64,000 nucleotides of DNA from Microcoleus vaginatus WJT46-NPBG5. GTDB taxonomy: Bacteria; Cyanobacteriota; Cyanobacteriia; Cyanobacteriales; Oscillatoriaceae. Shown one piece after another: positions 36,587 to 45,808 of this stretch. Position 1 is the stretch's first letter, and every line of letters begins with the position of its first letter. The position numbers were made by a program, and so were the translations under genes. The stretch spans positions 62,001-126,000 of the forward strand of contig JAHHHM010000006.1 of assembly GCA_019359355.1 (NCBI GenBank), read 5' to 3'. The notes beneath the pieces are model-generated. The model ran no database searches, was not told where the DNA came from, and saw nothing but the letters and a program-made list of their open reading frames with translations.

Positions 36587-37888
36587 TTATAAAGGCGTTA
36601 AAACCAAACTACCTTCATTTGGAAAACCTAATTCATTGCGCTCACCAAACCGCCAGTGTTGCTGATACCGGCTCAAAAAATTCTGACCAATAATCCCCTC
36701 AACACCCAGCAAATCCAAAACATCACTCTTAAGAATCACAGCATCAAGATTTGAAACTTGGTGTTCTCGTAAACTGAATTGAGGCAAGGTTGTTTGTTTA
36801 CCGGCTTCTGTGCCACAAAAGCCCTGTACCTCAATATCTTTAGCATTAGCCAAATCCAAAGAAAGCTTACCAGCCAAACGATCAGAAACCACACTCAGAT
36901 CAGCGCCGGTATCTAGCAGAAAAGTAAATGGCCCTTGACCGTTGATTTCAACTTGAGCCGTCATCACCCCCATTTTTCCTTTCAGGGGAATCACATCGGC
37001 AGTCGCACCAGAAGGCGGCAAAAGTTGCAGTTGAAAGCTTTTAGGATTCACCACCATATCAAAGCCACTGAGAAAATCAAGTCCCAAAACCCCAGAAACA
37101 TCGCCCGGAATTGCTGTTTTAGGCAATCCCATGCCGGTGATCCCCTGAACACTCGCCTTGTCAACCGCCATCACCGGCATCTCATGCAAAGACGCATTAA
37201 TATCAGAACAATTGTCACCGACAACCATATAAGCCAGCATTTCCTGGGGAATGGGAGTTGCTGGCAAACCGAGTTGCTGGGCGATCTGACTGTCCACAAT
37301 CGAATTCGATGCGCCGGTATCTAGCAAAAAAGTTTTAGGCTGCCCGCCGACACTCACCGAGAGGCTAAACAGTTGTTGTTCAGCAACCGGCTTCAGCGTC
37401 ACAGAAGCTTGTCCCTGACTTGACGGTTTCGGCAGTGTAATGCCGGTGGTTTTAACCAAAGCAATCATGCGTTCATTCGCATCTGGGCGAATGCTGCCGT
37501 CTGGCGCTAACATCACCACCTTAAAGACACATTGCGAGGAAGCTGCTTGAATTTGCTCTAGGGAAGGCATCTGTCCGCTAGGGACAGTCGTTTTTACACA
37601 CTCAACCACTTCTTGCAAAATTTCCTCGCCGGCAACGCTGGGGGTTGGGCTGGTTTGCTGCGCCAGTTTAGGGGGAATTGTGCCGACTTTTTGAGCAGAT
37701 GAATCGAATTTTTCACCTTTAAAGGGCACCCTTATCAAAGGGGAAGTTTTTCCCGACTGTGCTGAAGCGGCTGGCTGCCACTGGCTGGTAAGCGAGTTCT
37801 GGGCTAGGTTGGGCAAAGGCGTTAAGGCAATTCCCCCGCAGATTGGGGCGAGGGCGATCGCTAAGACAGCAGTCCAAGATAGTTTCAT
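36587..37888 (-). CDS. Secreted retropepsin-like aspartic protease with two DTG domains
   Basis: 433 residues with an N-terminal signal peptide (hydrophobic core near residues 6-25) and a low-complexity linker to about residue 85, then a helical segment with two Cys. Two retroviral-type aspartic protease halves follow: FLLDTGASNSIVD near 188 and FLLDTGADLSVVSD near 325, each with the LGLDFLS / IIGQNFLSRY strand typical of the fold. Retropepsins normally dimerise; here two halves in one chain could give a pepsin-like intramolecular active site. It would act in the periplasm or outside. Monocistronic, convergent to none. Substrate unknown. Confidence 0.88.
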   Translation of the reverse strand: MKLSWTAVLAIALAPICGGIALTPLPNLAQNSLTSQWQPAASAQSGKTSPLIRVPFKGEKFDSSAQKVGTIPPKLAQQTSPTPSVAGEEILQEVVECVKTTVPSGQMPSLEQIQAASSQCVFKVVMLAPDGSIRPDANERMIALVKTTGITLPKPSSQGQASVTLKPVAEQQLFSLSVSVGGQPKTFLLDTGASNSIVDSQIAQQLGLPATPIPQEMLAYMVVGDNCSDINASLHEMPVMAVDKASVQGITGMGLPKTAIPGDVSGVLGLDFLSGFDMVVNPKSFQLQLLPPSGATADVIPLKGKMGVMTAQVEINGQGPFTFLLDTGADLSVVSDRLAGKLSLDLANAKDIEVQGFCGTEAGKQTTLPQFSLREHQVSNLDAVILKSDVLDLLGVEGIIGQNFLSRYQQHWRFGERNELGFPNEGSLVLTPL

Positions 37889-38151
37889 AATCAGAGTTAG
37901 GGTTCAGCCGTTAGTTTACTCAGCAGCCGGGGCGCTTCGCTAAAGCACCCCATACACAAGCCGGAATTTCTCGTTCTGATCTCTGCGTCGCTTTCTTTCC
38001 ACCGAAAGGATTATTTGCTTGCCATCCAAAAACTATTAGTAATATCAATAGCAATGATTGATTAACCTCGCAGTCAGGCTTAACACTAGACAGTTCTCAG
38101 TGGAGAGGCCGGCAATCGAGTGCCGGGGCACTATTAGGAGGCAATGGAAAA

Positions 38152-38532
38152 ATGACGTTAATTCTCATTATCGAAGATGCTTGGTTTACCCGCAGGGCGA
38201 TCGGCAAAATTTTACAACAGTCAGGTTACGAGACGCTGGAGGCTGAAAATGGACGCGAAGGGCTGGAGATAGCTGCGAGCCGGCCAGACATCGACGGTAT
38301 CCTTTTAGACCTGTTAATGCCAGAGGTGGACGGTTGGGGCGTTCTCAAAGCGCTACGTGAAAAGCAGTCACGGTTGCCGGTGATCGTGCTGACTGCAGAC
38401 ATCCAAGAAAGCACTCGCCAACAATGCTTAGAACTCGGTGCGTTCACAGTCATTAACAAACCTCCCAAACCGGAAGAACTGCGCCAGGTTCTTCAAACCG
38501 CTTTAAGCGCCAGCGAGGAAAGCCAGTCATGA
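38152..38532 (+). CDS. Single-domain response regulator (CheY-like)
   Basis: 126 residues; receiver domain with acidic pair ED at residues 7-8, phospho-acceptor Asp53 in ILLDLLMPEVDGW, Thr in VIVLTAD and Lys in VINKPPKPEEL. There is no output domain, so it signals by protein contact. The ATTAGGAGGCAATGGAAAA leader gives a strong RBS. Its stop overlaps the start of the CheC-like gene (ATGA), suggesting coupled translation and that the CheC-like protein dephosphorylates this regulator. Confidence 0.94.
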   Translation: MTLILIIEDAWFTRRAIGKILQQSGYETLEAENGREGLEIAASRPDIDGILLDLLMPEVDGWGVLKALREKQSRLPVIVLTADIQESTRQQCLELGAFTVINKPPKPEELRQVLQTALSASEESQS

Positions 38533-39137
38533 ACTTGACAGCTAACCAAATTGATGCATTGCAGGAACTCGTCAACATTGGGGTTGGCCAAGCCGCAGGC
38601 GTTTTAAATGAGATGATCGACTCTCACATTCGCTTGCAAATTCCTTTTGTGAAAATTCTGTCGCCGGTGGAGTTACAACAACAGCTTGAAGGTCGTGTTA
38701 ATGGACAGCGCATCTCCGCAGTTGGGCTTGGCTTCACCGGCTCGTTTACCGGCTTAGCTCAGTTAGTTTTTCCCGCAGACAGTGCCGATCTGTTAGCAGC
38801 CATGCTCACTGGCGAGGAATTGGGAACCCCTGACCTTGATTTAGTGAAAATTGGTACGCTGAGTGAAGTGGGAAATATTGTGATCAATGGGGTCATGGGT
38901 TCAATTAGCAATGTGCTTGATCAACGTCTTGACTACTCACTTCCGACTTACACAGAAGGAACAGTTGAACTGCTTCTGGCTTCTGGGAGTTTGGCCTCTA
39001 AAGCCGTTGTTTTATTGGCTCAGACCCGTTTTATTATCGAACGACTTCACATTGAAGGAGATGTCATCCTCATTTTTAATGTGGCTTCCTTTGATGCCTT
39101 ACTGGCTGCTATTGATCGGGTTGTTGGGGAGCAATGA
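38529..39137 (+). CDS. CheC-family phosphatase-like protein
   Basis: 202 residues. CheC/CheX/FliY proteins dephosphorylate CheY-P using a D/S-x3-E-x2-N helix. The first site is intact (Asp9-x3-Glu13-x2-Asn16 in DALQELVN). The second half has GTLSEVGN near residues 112-119, with the E-x2-N kept but Gly in place of the first Asp/Ser, so it may be weaker. The rest is the pseudo-symmetric CheC fold. Both ends overlap neighbours by 4 nt (ATGA), placing it in a tight three-gene operon with the receiver protein and a diguanylate cyclase. Confidence 0.9.
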   Translation: MNLTANQIDALQELVNIGVGQAAGVLNEMIDSHIRLQIPFVKILSPVELQQQLEGRVNGQRISAVGLGFTGSFTGLAQLVFPADSADLLAAMLTGEELGTPDLDLVKIGTLSEVGNIVINGVMGSISNVLDQRLDYSLPTYTEGTVELLLASGSLASKAVVLLAQTRFIIERLHIEGDVILIFNVASFDALLAAIDRVVGEQ

Positions 39138-41170
39138 CAAACGAAATTCTCAAAGTTGAAGAAAAATTTGGCGTTCTTGATCGCGTGCCGGTGGGGGTAT
39201 GCGTGCTGCGAGAAGATTTTGTTGTTCTGTTTTGGAACAGCTGCTTGGAAGATTGGACACAAATTCCTAAAAATGAAATTTTAGGAACCAACATCCATGC
39301 TCATTTTCCTCACTTGCATCACCCCAAATACACCACTCGCCTCAAGCTCGTATTTGCCGGCAGCCCCCCAGCTATCTTTTCTGCCCATATCCATAAGTAT
39401 TTGATTCCCGCCCCCATGCTAAACGGTCAGTGTCGCATTCAAGAATCAACAGTCACTGCTGTGCCGGCTCTCCTAGGAAAAGGGTTTTACGGACTGATCG
39501 TCATTCAAGATGTCACGGATCTGACCCACCGAATTAAAGATTATAGAGCCATGCGGGATCAGGCTGTAGATGAAGTCAAGGAACGCCAGCGAGTAGAACA
39601 GGAACTGCTCTCAAGCCAGCGTTTCATCCAAAAAATGGCTGATGCAATTCCTTACTTAATGTACATTTATGACCTTGTTGAACAGCAGAATGTTTATGCA
39701 AATAGTCAAATTACTGGAATCCTAGGCTATACACCTGAAGAAGTTCAAGAAATGGGACAGGCGTTATTTTTCAACTTAATGCATCCTGAGGATTTAGCTC
39801 TACTGCCGGCACACCAGCAAAAAATTATCGCCATGCAGGATGGTGACGTCATAGAGTTAGAATATCGCATCAAGCATCGCTCTGGGGAATGGCGCTGGCT
39901 TCGCGGTCGGGAGTTAGTGTTTAGCAGAACAGATGAGGGTGTGCCTAAACAGATTCTTGGAACCGCTCAAGATATCACAGAATACAAGTGGGCGGAGGAG
40001 GTAGTGCGCCAGCAAAATGAACGGGAGCGTCTGATCAGAGTAATCGCTCAGCACATTCGCCAGTCTCTTAATCTTCAGGAAATTCTGAATACAACAGTGA
40101 GAGAAGTTCGGCAGTTTCTTCAGACTGATCGGGTAGTTTTTTTTCGATGGCAATCACCTGATAAGGGAGTGGTAATAGTCGAGTCGGTCGGATCTAATTG
40201 GACGCCGCTATTAGGAAAAGAAATTTATGATCCCTGTTTTGCCAAAACTTATACCCAACTTTATCAACAGGGCCGCATCCGAGCGATTGAAAATATTTAC
40301 ACGGCTGATTTATCTCAATGTTATATCGATCTATTGAAGCCGTTTGAGGTGATAGCTGATTTAACAGTTCCAATTTTACAAGGAGTTAAGAGTCAAGAAG
40401 AATCAGAAAAAGGTTTAAGCGAACAGTGGAATTACGAAAGCATTCAAGAGCGAGAAGAGGTTAATTTATTACCTCATCATCGTATCACTTCATCACCTGA
40501 GTTATGGGGTTTGATAATCGCTCATCACTGTAGCGGTTCTCGGCAGTGGCAGCCTTTAGAAATTGATTTACTTAAGCAATTAGCGACTCAAGTTGCGATT
40601 GCTATTCAACAAGCAGAACTTTATGAACAATTGCAAGCTGCGAATGAAGAGTTGCAACGCTTAGCAACTTCAGATGGGTTGACTCAGCTTGCTAACCGCC
40701 GCCGGTTTGATGAATACTTGGAGTTTGAATGGCGGCAACTGGCACGCAAGCAAGAGCCACTCTCTTTAATTTTGTGTGATGTGGATTTTTTCAAGAGCTA
40801 TAATGATACCTACGGACATCAAGCCGGTGATGATTGTTTGCGGTTGGTGGCGGCAGCTATTCGTGATGCCGGCCAGCGGACTGCTGATTTAGTTGCTCGC
40901 TATGGAGGAGAAGAATTTGCTTTAGTTTTACCCCACACAGATGTTACAGGTGCGGCTTGTGTGGCAAAGGTAGTTCGCTCGAAATTGAATAATTTGCAAA
41001 TCCCTCATAGTGGTTCTCAAGTGAGTCAGTATGTCACCGTGAGTATGGGTGTAGCTAGCACGATTCCCCAACATGATCGCACGCCAGCCATGCTGATTGC
41101 CACAGCTGATAAAGCGCTCTATCAAGCGAAAGCAAAAGGGCGTGATCGGATGTGGGTTGCTCAAGCTTAA
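39134..41170 (+). CDS. PAS/GAF diguanylate cyclase
   Basis: 678 residues, cytoplasmic. A PAS-like N-terminus (about 10-130; VPVGVCVLREDFVVLFWN), a second PAS with PAC (about 155-285; ILGYTPEEVQEMGQALF... GEWRWLRGRE), a GAF domain (about 300-500), and GGDEF domain (about 515-678) with LTQLANRRRFDE and an intact GGEEF active site near 591-595, so it should make c-di-GMP from GTP. RTAD five residues before it is a complete RxxD inhibitory I-site. The GAF has VVFFRWQ but no obvious chromophore Cys, so a bilin is not supported. Start overlaps the CheC-like stop by 4 nt. Confidence 0.94.
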   Translation: MTNEILKVEEKFGVLDRVPVGVCVLREDFVVLFWNSCLEDWTQIPKNEILGTNIHAHFPHLHHPKYTTRLKLVFAGSPPAIFSAHIHKYLIPAPMLNGQCRIQESTVTAVPALLGKGFYGLIVIQDVTDLTHRIKDYRAMRDQAVDEVKERQRVEQELLSSQRFIQKMADAIPYLMYIYDLVEQQNVYANSQITGILGYTPEEVQEMGQALFFNLMHPEDLALLPAHQQKIIAMQDGDVIELEYRIKHRSGEWRWLRGRELVFSRTDEGVPKQILGTAQDITEYKWAEEVVRQQNERERLIRVIAQHIRQSLNLQEILNTTVREVRQFLQTDRVVFFRWQSPDKGVVIVESVGSNWTPLLGKEIYDPCFAKTYTQLYQQGRIRAIENIYTADLSQCYIDLLKPFEVIADLTVPILQGVKSQEESEKGLSEQWNYESIQEREEVNLLPHHRITSSPELWGLIIAHHCSGSRQWQPLEIDLLKQLATQVAIAIQQAELYEQLQAANEELQRLATSDGLTQLANRRRFDEYLEFEWRQLARKQEPLSLILCDVDFFKSYNDTYGHQAGDDCLRLVAAAIRDAGQRTADLVARYGGEEFALVLPHTDVTGAACVAKVVRSKLNNLQIPHSGSQVSQYVTVSMGVASTIPQHDRTPAMLIATADKALYQAKAKGRDRMWVAQA

Positions 41171-41600
41171 GACAGAGATTTCCAGAAAATTGCCGGCAGC
41201 ATTAAATGCAAAATAAAGCACTTTTAGACTCCTTTAAAAAGTTGGTTTTTCTTTAATAAAAAAATTAATCAGCAGTTTTGCCGATAAAAGATAGGACAAC
41301 GACTAAATTTGTTACTTAAATTAAATTTTTATTAAGACTTTAATTATTTTAAATAAATTTTTAATTTATAAGATACAATTCTTAAATTGAAAAGACACCT
41401 AAAGTTAGCTGTTTACTAAGTTTACTCCAATTTAATTTACTTTAAATGAAAACTTTATCACCTTAATTTTTGAATTAAAATAAAAATTTTCAAATTTTGT
41501 CCTCAATAAATCAACTCTAAAATATTCATGAAGTTGCTGAACCTGTAGCTTTTTTAATAGGATTAATCCCCCACACTTCAGTAAAAACAAGCAAAAAATC
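41171..41600. other. AT-rich intergenic region upstream of histidine kinase
   Basis: 430 bp, markedly A+T-richer than the surroundings (long A/T runs at 41250-41490). No gene, tRNA or clear hairpin. It presumably contains the kinase promoter; possible extended AT elements are too many for a single -10/-35 call. Confidence 0.5.
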
Positions 41601-44375
41601 ATGAAGGCGATACTACCGGACTACTTAACTAATCTAGGACAAACACCCCTTGAGCGGCAGCAAATTCAAAAAGTTCGTAAGCAATTCTTGCAGAAGATTG
41701 TCGGAGGCTTAGGATTAGCAACCTTTACTTTAATAGTTATTGGGGGAGTCTGTTACCAGAGCATTACTCAACTTGTTAAAACAAATGAGTCATTGGACGA
41801 AACGTTTGCGATTATTAAACAGCTTGATAACGTCCTCTCCCAAATGAAGGACGCAGAAACAGGGCAGCGGGGCTACATAATAACAGGAAATCAGTCATAT
41901 TTAGAACCCTATATTTCTGCTAGTTCGAGTGTTTTTAAAGAAGTTGAAACTCTCCAGTTTTCGAGAAATAACACTTTGAATCAACAGCAAAAATTAACGC
42001 TCCTAAAGTCTTTAGTCAACAGTAAATTAACGGAATTAAAGCAAACAATTGAGTTACGCAGAGAGCAGGGATTTGGGCCGGCAATGCAAGTTGTCGCCCT
42101 GAACGAGGGAAAACAAATAATGGATCAAATACGAGTAATTGTTAATGATTTAGAAAATGAACATAAACAATTATTGAAGCAGCAACAACAGCAAGCAAAA
42201 ACTGCTGCCAACAGAGCTATTGTTACATTTTCTGGTGGAATATTATTGAACATTGGAATTGTTTTCTGGATTTACAATATTATTTATTTGCAGATTAAAG
42301 AACGTAACCAAACAGAAGAAAACCTCCAAAAGGAACGCGATTATACAGCCTTTATTATTCAAAAAACTCCTGCAATGATTCTGGGGATAACGCCCGATGG
42401 AATAACAAACTTTATCAATCCGGCTGTTGAACAGATTACAGAGTATTCATCTGAAGAATTGGTTGGGCAGAACTGGGCAAAAAAATTCAATTTGGGTAGT
42501 GACTCTCAACAAATTCAGGAGTTGTTTGGGAGTTATGAGCGGGAAACCTTGCGCGACAGCGAGATGGTTTTAACAACTCGGAATGGGGAAAAACGAACAA
42601 TTACCTGGAAATCTCTATATCGTTTTGATGAAAATAATAACTTAATAGAAATCGTTGGATTTGGTAACGATATCAGCTACCGAGTTCGGACTGAAGAAAT
42701 TCGTAAAGGCGCGGAACTGCTGCAACTGGTGCTCGATAATATTCCGCAATCCATTCTTTGGAAAGATCGAAGTTCGGTTTACTTAGGGTGCAATCAAAAT
42801 TGGTGCGAAATTGTTGGAATTAGCAGCCCTGAGAAGATTGTTGGAAAGACAGATTATGATTTATGGTCTCAGGAAGTGGCAGACGAATTCACGGCACAAG
42901 AGCGCCGGGTAATGGAGCTGAATAAACCAGAACTGCACGATATTCAACGCAGAATCCAAGCGGATGGGGATGAAATATGGCTAGATATTAATCGATTGCC
43001 AATTCATGATCTGGAAGGGAAAGTTATCGGCATTTTAACAACGATTGAAGATATCACCGAACGCAAACAAGCTGAAGAAGCTTTGCGACAGAATATGCAA
43101 ATGCTTGATTTAGCGAGCGACGCCATCATTATTCGGAATTTGGATGACAAGATCGCTTATTGGAATCAGGGTGCTGAACAGTTGTATGGTTGGACAAAAC
43201 AAGAGGTGTTGGGGCAGTATATTCATACTTTCTTGCAAACAGTTTTTCCCCAACCCATTGAGGAAGTGTTAGCGAAATTTCTGCGTGAAGGGCAATGGGA
43301 AGGTGAACTGATTCACACCAAGCTTGACGGTACGCAAATCATCGTGGGAAGCCGCTGGACTTTGCAACGGGATGAATTGGGGCAACCTATAGCAATGCTG
43401 GAAATTAACAGTGATATTACTGAACGCAAGCAGGCACTGAATGCTTTAGGAGAATCGGAAGTACGGGAACGAGAAAAAGCCCAACAGTTAGAGCAAACTT
43501 TACATCAATTACAAAAGACCCAATCCCAATTAATTCAGACTGAAAAAATGTCTAGTTTAGGCCAATTAGTAGCTGGGGTTGCTCATGAGATTAATAATCC
43601 CGTTAATTTCATTTACGGAAATCTTGTCCATGCTGATGAATATACTCAAAACTTAATCAACTTGCTGCATCTCTACCAACAGCATTATCCAAAGCCGCCG
43701 ACTGATATTGAAGCGGAAACTGAAGCAATTGATCTTGATTTTCTCGTTGAAGACTTGCCTAAAATGCTGTCTTCTATGAAAGTGGGGGCAGATCGGATTC
43801 GTCAAATTGTTCTTTCCCTGCGAAATTTTTCGCGGCTGGATGAAGCCGACATGAAAGAAGTTGATATTCACGAAGGAATTGACAGCACCCTCTTAATTTT
43901 GCAGAACCGGCTCAAGGCTAAGTCAGATAGTGCCGGCATTGAAGTGATTAAAAATTATGGAAATTTGCCCTTGGTAGAGTGTTATGTCGGGCAATTGAAC
44001 CAAGTATTTATGAATATTCTCACCAATGCCATTGACGCACTTGATCAAAACAGCAATCAGGGTTCTGCTATAGGAAATCAGAACAATTGTGGTACAATTA
44101 CGATTCGGACTGAAAGGCAAAGTTCTGATACTATTACGGTGAGTATTTCAGATAATGGCCCTGGCATGACAGAAGACGTTAAGGCACGTCTTTTTGATCC
44201 CTTCTTCACAACCAAGCCAATCGGTCAAGGAACCGGCTTGGGGTTAGCAATTAGCTACGAAATTATAACGGAAAAACACAGAGGAACGCTGAAGTGTGAG
44301 TCGAAACCTGGCGTGGGAACAGAGTTCTTAATTGACATTCCAGTGCGGCAAACTCAATCATTATCAGGTTCTTAA
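41601..44375 (+). CDS. CHASE3/multi-PAS hybrid-free sensor histidine kinase
   Basis: 924 residues. TM1 near 35-55, CHASE3 extracellular domain (about 58-195; AETGQRGYIITGNQSYLEPY is the signature), TM2 near 208-228, three PAS/PAC units (about 245-360, 370-490, 492-615), a coiled coil, the HisKA region with phospho-acceptor His662 in VAGVAHEINNPVNF, and HATPase_c with N-box NAIDALDQN, G1 DNGPGM and GTGLGLAISYEI. The HEINNP form marks the kinase group without a classic HAMP. No receiver domain is attached and no response regulator gene follows; the CheY-like protein at 38152 is the nearest candidate partner. Ends 2 bp before a convergent gene. Confidence 0.94.
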   Translation: MKAILPDYLTNLGQTPLERQQIQKVRKQFLQKIVGGLGLATFTLIVIGGVCYQSITQLVKTNESLDETFAIIKQLDNVLSQMKDAETGQRGYIITGNQSYLEPYISASSSVFKEVETLQFSRNNTLNQQQKLTLLKSLVNSKLTELKQTIELRREQGFGPAMQVVALNEGKQIMDQIRVIVNDLENEHKQLLKQQQQQAKTAANRAIVTFSGGILLNIGIVFWIYNIIYLQIKERNQTEENLQKERDYTAFIIQKTPAMILGITPDGITNFINPAVEQITEYSSEELVGQNWAKKFNLGSDSQQIQELFGSYERETLRDSEMVLTTRNGEKRTITWKSLYRFDENNNLIEIVGFGNDISYRVRTEEIRKGAELLQLVLDNIPQSILWKDRSSVYLGCNQNWCEIVGISSPEKIVGKTDYDLWSQEVADEFTAQERRVMELNKPELHDIQRRIQADGDEIWLDINRLPIHDLEGKVIGILTTIEDITERKQAEEALRQNMQMLDLASDAIIIRNLDDKIAYWNQGAEQLYGWTKQEVLGQYIHTFLQTVFPQPIEEVLAKFLREGQWEGELIHTKLDGTQIIVGSRWTLQRDELGQPIAMLEINSDITERKQALNALGESEVREREKAQQLEQTLHQLQKTQSQLIQTEKMSSLGQLVAGVAHEINNPVNFIYGNLVHADEYTQNLINLLHLYQQHYPKPPTDIEAETEAIDLDFLVEDLPKMLSSMKVGADRIRQIVLSLRNFSRLDEADMKEVDIHEGIDSTLLILQNRLKAKSDSAGIEVIKNYGNLPLVECYVGQLNQVFMNILTNAIDALDQNSNQGSAIGNQNNCGTITIRTERQSSDTITVSISDNGPGMTEDVKARLFDPFFTTKPIGQGTGLGLAISYEIITEKHRGTLKCESKPGVGTEFLIDIPVRQTQSLSGS

Positions 44376-44376
44376 G

Positions 44377-45102
44377 TTAATCTACACATAGCCCATCTTG
44401 CTTGGGATCTTCATAAATTTTTTCTCGTGATGTTTCTGTCACTTCCCCGGTTTTCGTTACTGTATAATCCACTGTATAATGTGGGTGTGGGCCGCAACCA
44501 CATACTTGATAGTCAAACAGATGTACTTGATACCCATTCCCTATCTTTTTGACAGAAGTATCTTTAATTTTAGAAACAAAAACTCGAAACTCTTTCGGTA
44601 TAGTGATTTTGTATCTGGGATAAGATTTGGTTAAAGCGACTGCAAAACTTAAAGCCTCTTCTGGTTTCTCCACCGGCGCAAAAAACTTTTGAAACGCTTC
44701 TTTCGTTGCAATCTCTTTAAATTCATTGTCAGATGTTAAGACAATATACTTGTTATACAAGGGCAGCCGGCAACCTTTCCGCGATATTCCTGCGCTTGTT
44801 GTCGAGGCATTTCTATTGATAAATGTGCATTCAGCAATTGGCAATGCGGGAGATAAACCTATCAAAGCGCCTGATGGAGGAATTATTCTTTCACAAGAAA
44901 ACTTTTCTTCCAAGTTAATTTTGGAACAATTTAAACTTTCTCCTTCTTGCACACAGCCGGCTTTAATGAAAGCGGAAACATCTCCCGGTGAACTGCGGTC
45001 GCTTTTAGCTACACTCTCAAGTGGAGAGATCAGCCATGAAAGGCTAACAAGAATAACTCCTAAAATAAGCCCTATAAAAAAACGAGCTTTCTTGGATTGC
45101 AT
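44377..45102 (-). CDS. Unknown exported Cys-containing protein
   Basis: 241 residues from the ATG at 45102 (an upstream TTG would add 27 residues without a better signal). A basic N-terminus then a hydrophobic segment (RFFIGLILGVILVSLSWLI) give a signal anchor or signal peptide. The mature part has seven to eight Cys, including GCVQEGESLNCSK, FSCERIIP, CTFIN, KGCRLP and VCGCGPHP, suggesting disulfides outside the cytosol. No family recognised. It is convergent with the histidine kinase (1-nt gap). Confidence 0.7.
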   Translation of the reverse strand: MQSKKARFFIGLILGVILVSLSWLISPLESVAKSDRSSPGDVSAFIKAGCVQEGESLNCSKINLEEKFSCERIIPPSGALIGLSPALPIAECTFINRNASTTSAGISRKGCRLPLYNKYIVLTSDNEFKEIATKEAFQKFFAPVEKPEEALSFAVALTKSYPRYKITIPKEFRVFVSKIKDTSVKKIGNGYQVHLFDYQVCGCGPHPHYTVDYTVTKTGEVTETSREKIYEDPKQDGLCVD

Positions 45103-45217
45103 AATTTTTGAAAATTGAAATACTGTTAAATAGAAGATTGGATTTTTAAGAAATTTCTGCACCCAGTGTAAACTCACAGCCAATCTGCTGCAAACCGCGA
45201 AAAATGTAGGGATTAAA

Positions 45218-45288
45218 GCGGGCGATGGGACTCGAACCCACGACGTTCAGCTTGGGAAGCTGACATTCTACCACTGAATTACGCCCGC
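45218..45288 (-). tRNA. tRNA-Gly (anticodon CCC)
   Basis: 71-nt cloverleaf read on the minus strand: acceptor GCGGGCG / CGCCCGC (7 bp), D-arm ATTC-AGTGGTA-GAAT, anticodon stem TCAGC / GCTGA with loop TTCCCAA (anticodon CCC, reads GGG), T-arm GTGGG-TTCGAGT-CCCAT. The 3' CCA is not encoded. Confidence 0.96.
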
Positions 45289-45808
45289 GTCAAGTAATTT
45301 GTTACCATTTTTACCGGCTCGACCGGGATAACTTCAAACTAGAAAAAGATTATATCATGATTTTCTCACCGGCATTGCCCCATTCTTGACAGGAGAGCCG
45401 GCAGAAGTTGAGAGGGCAGAAAGATTGCCAAACGCGAAGCACAGAAGCAGAAGCGCAGCTCATCCCACTTTTGGCTAAAAAATACTCCCCTTTAACTTGA
45501 GGCTGCTCGCTTTTTATACGCCTTGGGGGGGATGAAGGAGTGGTGATTTACAAGACTTGAACCGTAAAATACGGTCATGAGAACAACAATAATGATGTTG
45601 TTAAGCCAAATGTTCTATCTGAACATTTTCCCCCACCCAAATACTTATGGTTCAGATACGCGGTTCCCAATGCACTCGAATCATCAGGCAGAACACTTGG
45701 TATCCATTTTTGACCGGGTTTCTCACTGCTGATGCTTGACTTTTAAACAAATTTCTGTTCACTTTCCCCTCTCAAACGCATTGCAATCAGCATAAGCGAG
45801 TAGCAAGT
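45289..45808. other. Intergenic region with two adjacent small dyads
   Basis: 520 bp with no gene. Two perfect dyads lie next to each other: ACCGTA-AAA-TACGGT (45561-45575) and AACAACA-7 nt-TGTTGTT (45582-45602). They could be operators for the HD gene or small hairpins; no T-run follows. Confidence 0.45.

Noticed and set aside
39134-41170. Phytochrome-type photoreceptor cyclase
   Set aside because: The GAF domain shows no clear bilin-binding Cys motif; the upstream domains are ordinary PAS.
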